Shown: piece by piece, positions 24,240-34,900 of the stretch
Position numbering within the stretch: position 1 is the stretch's first letter
Layout of the letters: every line of letters starts with the position of its first letter
Source of the DNA: Pascua guehoae
Taxonomy: Eukaryota; Basidiomycota; Tremellomycetes; Trichosporonales; Trichosporonaceae
NCBI GenBank assembly: GCA_001600415.1
Contig: BCJX01000010.1
Coordinates: 1,045,303-1,109,302 of the forward strand
Reading direction: 5' to 3'
Length of the DNA stretch: 64,000 nt
Notes under the pieces: model-generated
The model's input: only the letters and a program-made list of their open reading frames with translations
The model's database searches: none
What the model was told of the DNA's origin: nothing
Program-made: the position numbers and the translations under genes

Positions 24240-25863
24240 ATGTCGTCCTCGCGGTCGGGGACACTCGCGGCGGACTCCCCGGCCTCTACCCCACTGGCGC
24301 TCACCCCCACCCACTCGGCCGCCACCCCGACCATCACCGCTACCCCCCCACCGGGACCAGTCGAGTTTGTCTCCATCAACGGTGATCCTGCAGGACCCGT
24401 CGATCGCAGCGCCGACCCCGACCACGAGAGCGCATTCGACCTCGAGATCAGCTACCAGTATTTTCTGAGCATCAAGGATGTGCGCATTTCACTTTGTTTG
24501 TCCATTGCCGGGATGCGGCGTTCGCCACCGCACCACCCCTCCTGTGCACACATGGAGCAGTCCTCAAGTCATGACAGACACACTTCTGCGTCCTTCCCTA
24601 CCTCTCCCCACCATCCGCCACGACTATCAGCTCACACCACAGACTGAGATCCGATCGGGATGGGTCAGTCTCGTGTCCGGTGCGCTCGCTCACCGTGTCG
24701 TCCGAGTGTGAGCTTCGTGAATTTGTTGAGTTAGCTCACCCCGCAGGACCAGCCAGCGCCAGGCCAGCTTTCCGATCAACGAGACCACCATCTACCCGGT
24801 TGCCGACAGGGTGGCGCAAGAGGTACAAATCACTCTCACTGCGCCTTCCTTCGTTTCACTCACAGTGCAGGAGTTCAGCCACATCCTTAAACGCATCAGC
24901 CCTCCCCTCGCCAATCTTGTCATTTGCCGCGCGATCGACCTCGCCATCCCAGTGCTCCTCGACATTAAGGAAGGCGTCCCGTGGTTCAAAACTGGCCCCA
25001 AGAGACCAAATCCCAATGCGACAGGTGTGTGTGATCACTACCGAGACGCACGCTCGCACCCACTCACAACAGTCTATAAGGCTTCGCGTCGTGGCCCAGG
25101 CATTGGCGGCTACTGCCGCTTCAACATCGGCGAGGACATGCTCAACCTGCCCGACGAGCCCCTGTCGCGCCCCGCAGTTTCGCACCCTCAAGGCATCGCC
25201 GTGCCCGCCACCGAACACAACAGTTGGACTGCCGGCGTGCCGCCCGTCTCTCTCGTTGTCAACCCACCCCCGACTGTCGCTTCGTGTTTGCCCCCAGCCG
25301 CAGCTCTTGCTACCTCCATCGCTGCAGCACACGCACAAACCTATTCCTGGTCTCTCCCCCACCAGCTGCTCAACACCGTCGGGGTCAACCGCGTCCTCTT
25401 CCCGCCGCCCAACGCCTACGTCCGCCCTCAGCAGTCATACTCTTTGACTGCTTTGCCTTCGTCTCCCTTGACTCCCATGTCTCCAACCGTGCCAGTCATT
25501 CCCCCGACCCCCAGCCCCGCTCCACGTCCCCCTTCAACTCCCGCACCACCACAGCCAAAGGCGACACGCCGCTCCCGCTCACGCACCCTCGCGGCCGACG
25601 GGGAGCCTTCAGACAAGCCGGCGCCGAAACGCCGCCAGCGCTCATCCACCACAACCTCGGGACGCAAGCGTCGTGTTAGTGAGGGTGATGTTGCTGCAGC
25701 CGGCGCGACGAGCTCAAGCAATGCTCTCCAAGGCGGTTCAACCAGCATGCCCGCTATCCTCGAGGAAGGTCAGGAAGACGACGCCGCCGACAAGAGTGCG
25801 GGCGCCCAGCCCAAACTCAACAGCCGCCAGGCCAAGAAGCGCCGCACAAGCAACGTGCTGTGA
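24240..25863 (+). CDS. Hypothetical nuclear protein with basic C-terminus
   Basis: Five in-frame exons: 24240-24479, 24643-24707, 24747-24822, 24871-25024, 25073-25863; 441 residues. The N-terminal 60 residues are Ser/Thr/Pro-rich. Residues about 68-185 appear folded, with conserved-looking runs such as LEISYQYFLSIKD, FPINETTIYPVADRVAQ, EFSHILKRISPPLANLVI and GPGIGGYCRFNIGED. The rest is Pro/Ala-rich with clustered basic nuclear-localisation-like motifs (ATRRSRSRT, PKRRQRS, GRKRRVSE, KKRRTS). That layout suggests a transcription or chromatin regulator, but I do not recognise the folded region. LKRISPP faintly recalls Stb3-type domains, without the rest of that motif. Intron 1 (163 bp) is longer than the others and could hide a small exon. 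Confidence 0.6.
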
Positions 25864-27674
25864 AAGTAGGCCGAGGACGAGTGACGAACCCCAGTGATGA
25901 ACCTGAGTGACGAACCCCAGTAACGAACCCAACAATGGCAACAGCCCGCGAGCCCGAACAATGACCGCGAGGGCGGGCTCGAAGAATTAATGTGCATGAC
26001 GAACGCCAACGACGACGGCGAGGGCAGGACCCCAAGACATTGGCGTGCGACGAACCCGAACGATGAAAACAAGCCACTAACCCGAACGCTGGGGGCTAAG
26101 ACAAGAGGGAAGAGTGCAAGGATGAACCGGTGCCAGTGTTATGTAGAACAGCCAAGGACGATACCCCCTTTGCGGTGCTATGTCTTCCTTATGCGAGATC
26201 CCTCCCCATGTGCTTTGCATGAGTACAGTGTTAACGTGACGTCTGTGTATACGCTGCAGTTGCAACAAACAGCACGAATGTGCGCAGTATCAACCCTGCG
26301 GTCGAAGTAGGAGGTGAAACGCGTGTGTGTTTGTGATGGTGCCATGTCGGATTGGGTGTTTGTAACCGGCCATTGTTAGCAAGTGTGGTGCAGCAAAAAG
26401 GCAGCAGAGATCTGCAGAGCGCCCTGGCGTGGTCCAAACAACAGTCGTTAGTCACAACGATGTGAGCGTGAAGGAGGTGCAGGCGTGGGCGTGAACAGGA
26501 GGTGGTTTACCTGTAACGAACCGCCACACGTCAGGCACGCTTGATCAGTAGTTGCTCCACGCATTGTTCGCCCCTTGTCTCTCCACTCCCATCCCTGCTG
26601 TATGGACAGACGCAAAGAACTACAAAAAGAGTAGTATGTTTGTAAATGTGTGTTTCCAAAGATTGCCATGCTATTCCTAACGGAATGCATAGACGGTAGG
26701 ATTGCTTTTTTTCAACCAGCAAATAGCTCGACTCGGTAGGTACCTCACTGTCAGAGCTTCTCACCCGTGCAAAAGGATACTATTAAGGTAGGCTGGACAG
26801 TTTTATGTGCGCAGATGGGCGGATATCGGCATTTGCGGAGTTTGGAAATTGGGACGATATGTGGCGAGGGGCCTGGGTGCTTGGGATGGTGGCTGGTGCA
26901 AAGCGAGCTGGGTTTGGGATGGCGTATGGCGTGCGTCGGGGGTTCGAATCCGGGATGAGGAGGCATTTCCACATTTCCACACCCCTGACACCCGGCCCAT
27001 GCAGTGAGTGCCATGTGTTGTCAAGTCATTGTTCATGTCACTACTGTATCACTGTTTGAAACAACGCACATGCCTGCCACTCTCCAATCCACTCGCCACA
27101 GTCACAATCACCACAACACTACTGACCTACTGTACTGTATGCGCCACTCACATACTGTACTCGCACCGATCAGCCCTCGGAACCCACCACCAAGTTGCAG
27201 ACAGTGCAGGCGGTGCAGGCGGCACAGGCAGCAGTACACAGCGTCGTCGATGCTCTTGAGATTTACTACTGAAGCTTCTGACTTACCGCACTGACCACAC
27301 TGCACCGCCCGCCAGTCGTCGTTCCCATCGACCTCGTCCTCAGCATCGTGCAACCTTACCTTCTTCCTTTGTCCACTCTTCTCTCTTTCCACTCCTCGAT
27401 CCATCATCATTCCCACCCTTTCTCCATTGCTCTTACGCTTTTCCCTCTCACTCTCCGACTCGTTGCTTGCCTCGGCCTCTCTCATCGACCCCGTTGTCCA
27501 CCGCTCGCCAATCACGCGGCGTGCAGCCTGTCTCGGTGTCTCGCGTACGCCACCTCACTCCCATTCACGCCTCCATCACCCTACACCCGAGCTCCCTCGC
27601 CTCGCCTGACCTCGTCTCGCCAGTCGTACAGCCTATCTGCGATCTCGCGACGCCACACCGGCCTTTACATCACC
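25864..27674. other. Intergenic region
   Basis: Right after the preceding stop (25880-26075) there is a cluster of short degenerate repeats built on GACGAACCC/GATGAACC. A B-box-like GGTTCGAATCC at 26941-26951 is not part of a foldable tRNA. The last 300 bp are C/T-rich leader of the F-box-like gene at 27675. Confidence 0.4.
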
Positions 27675-28643
27675 ATGGGAAACCGCATTTCGACCCAAAC
27701 GCACACTCTGGATCCGGCCGACCAGCCTCGAACAATCCGTCGGTCGTTTACCTTCCCCAAGGCATTTAGGGCCTACAAGCATCGTGCTCGCCACTGGCGG
27801 TCAAAGGCCTCTGGGGCTCCCACGGTTCCCCAGCCCCGCACGGTCGATGACCGGCAGCTTCGAACGTTTGACTCCCGCCAGCCCCGCACGGTTAACGATT
27901 GGCAGGTTGAAGCGTTTGACTCCCGCCGGCTGGGCACGGTTGACGACAGCCAGCTTGGCGCGTCCAACTACCCCTTCGGTACGGTTGTCGACCTCGACTC
28001 GGCCACCTGCACCACCTGCGGGGACGACACACGCACGCTCGACGACCCCCCCATGGACGACGAGTCGACTGCCGTACCCGCTCTCGATCATCGGATGTTC
28101 CCACACATCATGGACCTCATCTTCTCGTTTGCACCGCGCAAGTCGCTTTTGGTACTCCGTCGCACGTCTTGGGAGATGTGCTACCGAGCGGATATTGAGC
28201 TGGCAAGACACGTCAAGCTAGTCCGCTGCACCTGTTTGAACCCTTCATGGAGCAAAGAAATTGAAACTCCCGACGGCGGCCTGCCCCTCTTCTACTCTAT
28301 CGTGATGGACTGCGACGACCAGGACTTTGAGGGGGCCCCCCCTCACCCCTCCGACCCGCCCTCGAAGACTGTGTCCCGTGCGGCAGTGGTCTTTTCCAAG
28401 ACGCGCGTATTGGATTATTGGTGGACAGACGGTGTGTTTACCAACCTATCATTGGTTGAGTACGGCATTTTCCAGCTGTTCACTGGCGTTGATTTGGGGG
28501 GCCACATCTGGGTATGTCTCTCCTCCCCCTCCCCCCCATCTCCTGGCCCTCAACCCCGCCGCCTCTTTTTCAACCGTTAGTTTGCACGAGCAACACATAT
28601 TGTAGCGAGGTCACGTCTGCCCGTAGATACCTATAGCCTTTGA
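27675..28643 (+). CDS. F-box-like family member 1, C-terminally short
   Basis: Exon 1 27675-28511; a proposed 69-bp intron leads to a short last exon 28581-28643, giving about 299 residues (without splicing the frame stops at 28580). Residues about 137-175 carry the motif shared by all four genes of this cluster: DHRMFPHIMDLIFSFAPRKS followed by LLVLRRTSWEMCYRAD, which has F-box-like spacing (helix, LL-LR-S-W). F-box proteins bind Skp1 and recruit substrates to SCF ubiquitin ligases; this is inference from the motif. Upstream lie degenerate 10-12-residue repeats (RTVDDRQLRTFDSRQ). Relative to the paralogues at 29261 and 42116 the protein lacks the last roughly 200 residues, ending shortly after the shared LFTG motif, so it may be a decaying copy. 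Confidence 0.55.
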
Positions 28644-29260
28644 AGTATTTTGTTGTTTCCCTGGCACCATGACCACTGCGGGCAAATTATCCACCACAAC
28701 TGTATTCTCGCGTTCGCCTTCATGGCAAGTGGTGCACCACACACAACCCCTCCCAGCACCTGTAGGCCCCACTCGCAACGGATCCCCACCGATCAGCAGA
28801 GAGGCTTCAGAGCGAGCAGATGGCAGATGGTGATAGCACGCATGCACGCCACGCGGGTGTGAATATGTGAATATATCCCACATGATCCCACATGCCATGC
28901 CCCACAGTGCTCCTGCGCCCTAAACGTGTTTGACAGGTGGCGCCCAGCCAAGGTGAGGCCAGCAGGCGTACCTTCTTCCTTCCTTTCTTCCTTGCTCCAC
29001 TCTCCTGCATTCCTTGACCTTTGTCGTATCTCGACACTTCCTCATCATCATCCTCTTTACATCCATCACTATTCTCTCCTCACTCCTCACGTCCTTGTTT
29101 CCTCCACTCCCCAACAACCCAGTGACCTCGGTCCTCCCAAAGAATCCGTCCCTCGTCGTTCACCCCTCCTCGCAACATCCTACCTTCCTCAAACCGTCCG
29201 TTCTGCTATTCTCATCATTCCAGCCGTCCTCGCCACCTCAACCTTCCTCCTTGCACCGCC
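28644..29260. other. Spacer and C/T-rich leader between F-box-like genes 1 and 2
   Basis: I looked for the missing C-terminal half of gene 1 here and did not find it. The last 280 bp are pyrimidine-rich. Confidence 0.4.
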
Positions 29261-30819
29261 ATGAACGACGGAACGCCGGTTCCCACCTCGACTCTCGGTC
29301 CAAGTGACGAGGCTCCCATGATCGGCGAGCACAACGAGCCTACCACCGACGAAGGCTCCAAGGGCGACGATCCCTCGGCTGTTGACGATCCCTCTACGGC
29401 CGGCAGGCGCTCCACTATCGACCTACCTCCCGTAGACGACCTACCTCCCGTAGACGACAAGGCCCCCGCCACCGACGACGTCTCGAAAGTTGACGATCCC
29501 TCCACAGTGGGGCGGTGTTCCAGTCTCAACCTGCCTTCTGCAGATGACCAGGGACCCGCCATCGATGACGTCTCGAAAGCTGACGATCCCTCCGCAGTGG
29601 GGCCGCCCGGCACTATCAACCAGTCCACGCTCGATAAGGCGCGCGGCGCGGAAACCGCTCCGGCTCTGGACCACCAGATGTTCCCCCACATCATGGATCT
29701 CATCGTATCGTTTGCGCCTCGCGCGTCGCTTCTCGTCCTTCGTCGCACCTCGTGGGAAATGTGCAACCTGGCCGACACTTTGCTGGCCCGCCACGTCATT
29801 CTGTGCGAGGGTGACTACGCCTTCCCGGAATATGTCGACGGTGGCAAGCACCAATGGCTGCCAGAAATCACCACACCGGAAGGCGGTTTGCCCCTCTACT
29901 ATTCCCTTCGAAGGAACTTCAAGATAGCCGATTTCGATATGGCCGCCTCCAAGAACGCCAAGAACGTGGCGCGAGCTGAAATGGCATTTGCCAAAACGTC
30001 CTCGTTTGAGATGGCCATGGATATCGCATTTGATGAACTGCCCAGGTACCAGGGCGAGATCTTGAGTCTTTTCACGAGCATCAAGGATATCAAGGTGAAC
30101 ACCGACTGCTGGATCCGAGGCCGCGACATGGCACAAATGGTAGGGACCCAGTTGTCCCTTACGTCGCCGCAAGTCTTTATGATTACGGTAGACGGCGATT
30201 GGAATGCCACCGATGTGCCAGAAGGTATCGAAGGAGTGACGCGGACTACAGTATTGCTCAGAGGTGGGTGGGGGTTTTGAGTGCCTTTTAGTGTTGGTCT
30301 CACTCGTCACCAGAAACGACAGATATGTCCGAGCACATGCAGTTTGCAGTCTGCGGAATCGATCATCCAACATCGTTGCTCGAGGTCGTTCTCCTCTTCG
30401 ACGCCGGATTATTTGGCCTGCACGATAGCGATTATCTGCCAAGCTCCTTTCACCCGTTGGGCTTCGTCACACAAACGATGGAAAATGCCCTGCCGCATCT
30501 TTCATCCGTTCGCTACACGCTCGTGGATCTCGCCCGCGTTCCCCCAAAGTGTCTGAACTTGGAGAATGAACTCGACGCCCCTCCGCTGGCAGCTGCTCCG
30601 GCTACGGCTGGTCTCGAGGATCCTCTCATCGAGACTCTCGTCGAAACTGCATTCTACACCAAACTCGAAAGAATGCTCCGGCAGGCGTACCCTCACTCGG
30701 ACGAGGACGTCAAGATTCGACTCGAAGCTGTCAAGGTCATCACGCAGGACGAGTACATTGAACAAGTTGGGCGCGATCGATTCGATTGGGAGAGGACGTT
30801 TTTCCTTGATGACCCGTGA
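29261..30819 (+). CDS. F-box-like family member 2 (full length)
   Basis: Exons 29261-30263 and 30314-30819; 502 residues. N-terminal 125 residues are acidic with degenerate repeats around VDDPSTVGR/ADDPSAVGP and LPPVDD. The shared F-box-like motif (DHQMFPHIMDLIVSFAPRAS, then LLVLRRTSWEMCNLAD) starts near residue 137. The C-terminal half has the family pattern ITTPEGGLPLYY, LFTSIKDIKV, HPLGFVTQTMENALP, VRYTLVDLA, SDEDVKIRLEAVKVIT and a final DRFDWE. The single intron falls at the same place in the members at 40363 and 42837. No signal peptide or membrane segment. Best reading: a lineage-expanded F-box-like protein of unknown target; the Skp1 link is unproven. Confidence 0.75.
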
Positions 30820-31364
30820 CCATCATCCAATCGATATTACACCGTCCCATGTTCATCCTTTTGGTCTAGTTCATGTACACACGTACCTCTGTTGTTGACC
30901 CTCGTCACCAAACGTTCCCCACTTTCACGACAGGATAGGGTCCTGCAGGCTGTGCTCTATGTGAAGACTTTGATGCATGTTCGCCAGGCGCCGTGATCAG
31001 GCAAGACCCTGCGGCCTGTGCGGCTTGGGACGGCCTCTGATGCCGACTTGTCACCCCACATCTTTGACAGGATTACAAGGTTCCGCAATTCCGCACCTCG
31101 TACCCGATCGTTTGAACAATGTTCCCCACATCACCTTTGTTCCGCTTTTTGCCACTCGACGTCATCCGCCAGGCACGGCCACGTCCACCCCAAGTCTTCC
31201 TCCTTCAAGTGACCCACTTATCACTTCCCAACTCTCGCTCTCATCCAATCTTTCTCTTCTCTCATGAACCATTCCCGCACTCCCGACTCGCCGCTCCTCA
31301 CTCCTTCATCCTTTCATTTTTAACAACTCCTCAAGCACCAGCACGCAGTCTTTTTCGCATCACT
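30820..31364. other. Spacer and C/T-rich leader before F-box-like gene 3
   Basis: 3' flank of gene 2, then pyrimidine-rich sequence (31120-31350) leading to the ATG at 31365. Confidence 0.4.
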
Positions 31365-31715
31365 ATGGACGACGTTATAACGGCCCCCTTCCCTCGCTCC
31401 CGAGATGGGTGAAGCTCACCGCGCCCGACTGTCGTGCCAACGATCGACTATCGAATGTTCCCTCACCTCATTGACCGCATCCTATCGTTCGCACCCCGCG
31501 AGTCCCTCCTGGCCCTCCGCTGCGCTTCTTGGGACATGTGCTATGCCGTCGACGCTTTGATGGCACACCATGTTATTGTCAGGAGCGATACGATCAAGTT
31601 TCACGATGTGGAAGGGATTAAAGAGATCACGACACCCCAGGGGCGGCTTCCCCTATTCTACGCCCTTGCAAACTGTGATTCTGCGGGGTTCAAGGAGGTG
31701 TCGCTCCCCAAGGCC

Positions 31716-31720
31716 CTGAC
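31716..31720. repeat. Target site duplication CTGAC (left)
   Basis: Matches CTGAC at 40053-40057, immediately right of the 3' LTR. Five-bp duplications are typical of Ty3/gypsy integration. Confidence 0.9.
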
Positions 31721-31970
31721 TGTAATGGTATCCGCCACATACGGCGCTCGTACCTTGCATTACGCGCCATATCACGTGACTGACCCATTACGTCACTCCG
31801 ACAACCGACATTCATAGAGTACTGTATAAATACGGGCTTGGCTTCGCCCATCCTCTGTCCTCTATCGAATGTATTGTCTACATCTCTCGTACTATCGTTT
31901 ACACCACACGTACCGCCCTCGCTCAGCGCCTGCAACCGCTTCCCGCCGCCCGCGTATGCATAGCATTACA
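31721..31970 (+). repeat. 5' LTR
   Basis: 250 bp, TGTAAT...ATTACA. Contains a TATA box (TATAAATA, 31825-31832) and, 34 nt after it, the sequence CGAATGTATTG (31866-31876), the presumed transcript start. Confidence 0.95.
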
Positions 31971-31972
31971 TT

Positions 31973-31983
31973 CAATACATTCG
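31973..31983 (+). promoter_or_regulatory. Primer-binding site, probably for self-priming
   Basis: CAATACATTCG, two bases after the 5' LTR, is the exact reverse complement of CGAATGTATTG at 31866-31876 inside the LTR. In Tf1 of fission yeast the first 11 nt of the mRNA fold back on a site at this place and prime minus-strand synthesis. Position and length match. I see no complement to a tRNA 3' end here, though I checked only by eye. Confidence 0.7.
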
Positions 31984-31996
31984 TCCTTGCAGGTCC

Positions 31997-34900
31997 ATGG
32001 GCCCGGCGAGCCGACGCGTAACACAAGCTTCGTCTCCAACATCCAAGTTATCACTTGCTCGTTACCTACCGTTGCCATTATCGAGACCATCGAGTCCGAC
32101 AGAGGGACCCCGATCAAGTCCCACCTCGCGCAACGAAGGGGAAACATTGGCCATGCTTCCCGGGACCCCCAACAACGGCGAAGACGCTATCGGCTCACCG
32201 ATTGCCGGAGAACGACCACCCCACAGTCGCAACGACCAATCCGCTGGCCGTACTACTCGCTACAAGGCGCTAACATCTCACCTGACGAACTTAGCTCCTC
32301 CCGCAAAGCTAGCGACGAGTCACGCAAACCGTAATCTGGACTACGTCGCCCATAACCCCGGCTACGACAGCGGAATACCCCAGGTGACTATCCGGTCAAG
32401 AACAACCCCAATGTCAAGTGACACTCCGGCCACCGACCCCACCGTTACAGTCCCCGCACAAGGCGGACCCATGTGGGGCCCACCTGCGGGTGATGGGGCC
32501 GCTCCCCCACAGGTACAGGGAGGCAGTGCTGTAACCATAGCGACGCTGCACGATGAGCTCGACCGCGTACAGCGTGCACTGCGTGACAACGTCATGGCCC
32601 TCGTAGAGGACCGGCTCGTATCATGGAACAACAAGCGTCGTACCCCTCCCCACGACAGCCCCGACTCAGAGTCCGGGCAGGTGCGCAACAGGGACCGAGA
32701 CACCCCACCGCACCAAACCGGGCTGGACGCAGCCCGCGAGCGTCTCCACACTTTACGGTCACCGTTACCCGCGACCCGCCCCATGGCGGATACACACTCA
32801 CAGCCTAGTAGCCACGCACCCTATGTGTCACCCTACGACACCCACCGTCTCCGCGACTCCATTGCCCGTCGCGCCCGCGACCTAACGGACGAAACCGACG
32901 TTACACTGCACTCTATTGATGGATCCCGGTCCATGAAGGCCCGTGGTTCGGAGCCCGACACTTTCTACGGTAACCCGCGCGATCGCGACCGTAACGAGAA
33001 GGTCGAGGCTTTCATCTCCCAATGCCGCGCCTACTTCGCTCTCAACCGCAACCTCTATGAGGACCACACGGAGTGAGTAGCGTGGGCTTCCATGTATCTA
33101 CGTGGCCCGGCTCAGCGCTGGTACAATGCCGCCACGCGCCGTATGCGCCCAGCATGGTACAGGTCCTGGCCCGGGTTTGTGGAAGCCTTACTCCGTAAAT
33201 TCGGCTCCAAGGACCCTGTACTGGACGCTCGCGACAAGATCTTCACCATGAAACAGTACGGCTCGGTGGACGACTTTCACATTGTGTTTCTCGACGCTGT
33301 GTGCGACGCAGAGCTCGAAGATGGCGCGCTTGCCGCCCTCTTCGAGCGTGGCCTAAAGTCCGAAATCCAAGCCGTACTCTACCGCGACGGCGTCCATACC
33401 GACAACCTCGAGGAGCTGGCCGCGGCCGCTGCCCATGTGGAACGAGCGCTACGCAAGGAAGCTCGCGCGAAACGCGATGCGGACACTGCCAATACGCGTG
33501 GTGGCCGCTCGGCAGGTCATCGTGACAACTACAATAACCGTAACAAAGATAACGACGACCAGGAGGGCCAACGCCAAGGCGACAAGACCAGCCACAACCG
33601 CCGCGACGACCCCAATCCCTCGCGTAACTCCAACTACGGCCGGCGCGACGACCGCCACAGTGGCCGTCGCGACAGGTCGGACAACGCCTCCTCGACACAA
33701 TCGCGAGGGGACGACAAGCGTAACGGCAACGACTACAAACGTAATGGCCGTGACGCCGGCTGTGACCAACCCAACCGTTCGCAGTTTCGCAATGAAGCTA
33801 AGCAGACGACGGAGAAGGGTCCGGCACACTACCGTGGCACCATCGTAACCAACGACGCCGCCACTCCCCGGTCTGATGTGGAGAGGGACATATCCGATGG
33901 TGCGGATGCCGTAGCATCCACCAACGGCCCCGACACCTCGTCAGACGAGGCACCACACGACGCGCACCTTCAATCCATCGCAATCGAGGTACCTCAACCC
34001 CACCTGGGCGTGGTACGCACAAGCGACTTCGCCTACTACGCCCACATATGCATCTTTGATGAGGATCTCATCACTAGTGATCCAGAGGACGACGCGCCCG
34101 CTTCGGAGGACATAGCCTCTGTTACGAGTGACGAGCCCCACGACAACCCCATCACCGATGCACCACCGACGGACGACAGTGACACGTCGTCCTCGGACAC
34201 GGCACCCAGCGAGGACGAAGACGAAAACGAGGATACGGATGACAAACCGTTTGATATCCCCGTCGTCGCCATCCAATACCCGCACCTCAAGCTCCGTGCC
34301 CTTGTCGACTCAGGTGCCACGCGCAACTATATCTGCCCCGACCTGGCAGCGCAACTTGAGTGGCAGCCCAGGAAACTCTATAGTCCCCTGGGCGTAATAC
34401 TGGGCAACGGCCAATGGGACGTCATCACCCACTACACGCGCATGGAAATCGCCATCGGCAATGGTTTCGAGCCGTACATGGGCCACTTCTTTGTTTTGAC
34501 TTCCGGCAGTACACCGCTCGTAATCGGCAAACCTTTCCTGTATGCCGTCAACCCGCTCATCGACTGGCGCAACTGGACTTTGACTCCCTGCCAGGATACA
34601 GCACGAATTGAGCTCATTCAAGACGACCCGTCGCCCGTAACCCAAGGTACGGCAACCGCGCCGGCGGACCCGCCCAAACAGCGACATGCCGTACCTCTCC
34701 CTACGACCGACACAGACGCCGAAATGGTGGCTACATTGGCTGTAGTCCCCGTCGAGTTCCACAAGTTCCTCGACGTCTTCAGCAAATGGGATGCGGACAC
34801 CCTGCCTCGTCATTTGCAGTTCGACCACCGTATCGACCTGTTACCTGACGCGTCCCCACGCTTTGGACCCCTCTACTATACCAGTGAGCTCAAGCTCCGG

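Noticed and set aside
24871..25140. Identification of the folded region of the gene at 24240 as an Stb3-type or WOPR domain
   Set aside because: Only a short LKRISPP stretch resembles Stb3 and the family's other hallmarks are missing; no WOPR motif is seen.
26900..26970. A perfect-looking B box (GGTTCGAATCC) suggesting a tRNA gene
   Set aside because: The T stem does not pair beyond two bases and no acceptor, D or anticodon arm can be drawn around it.
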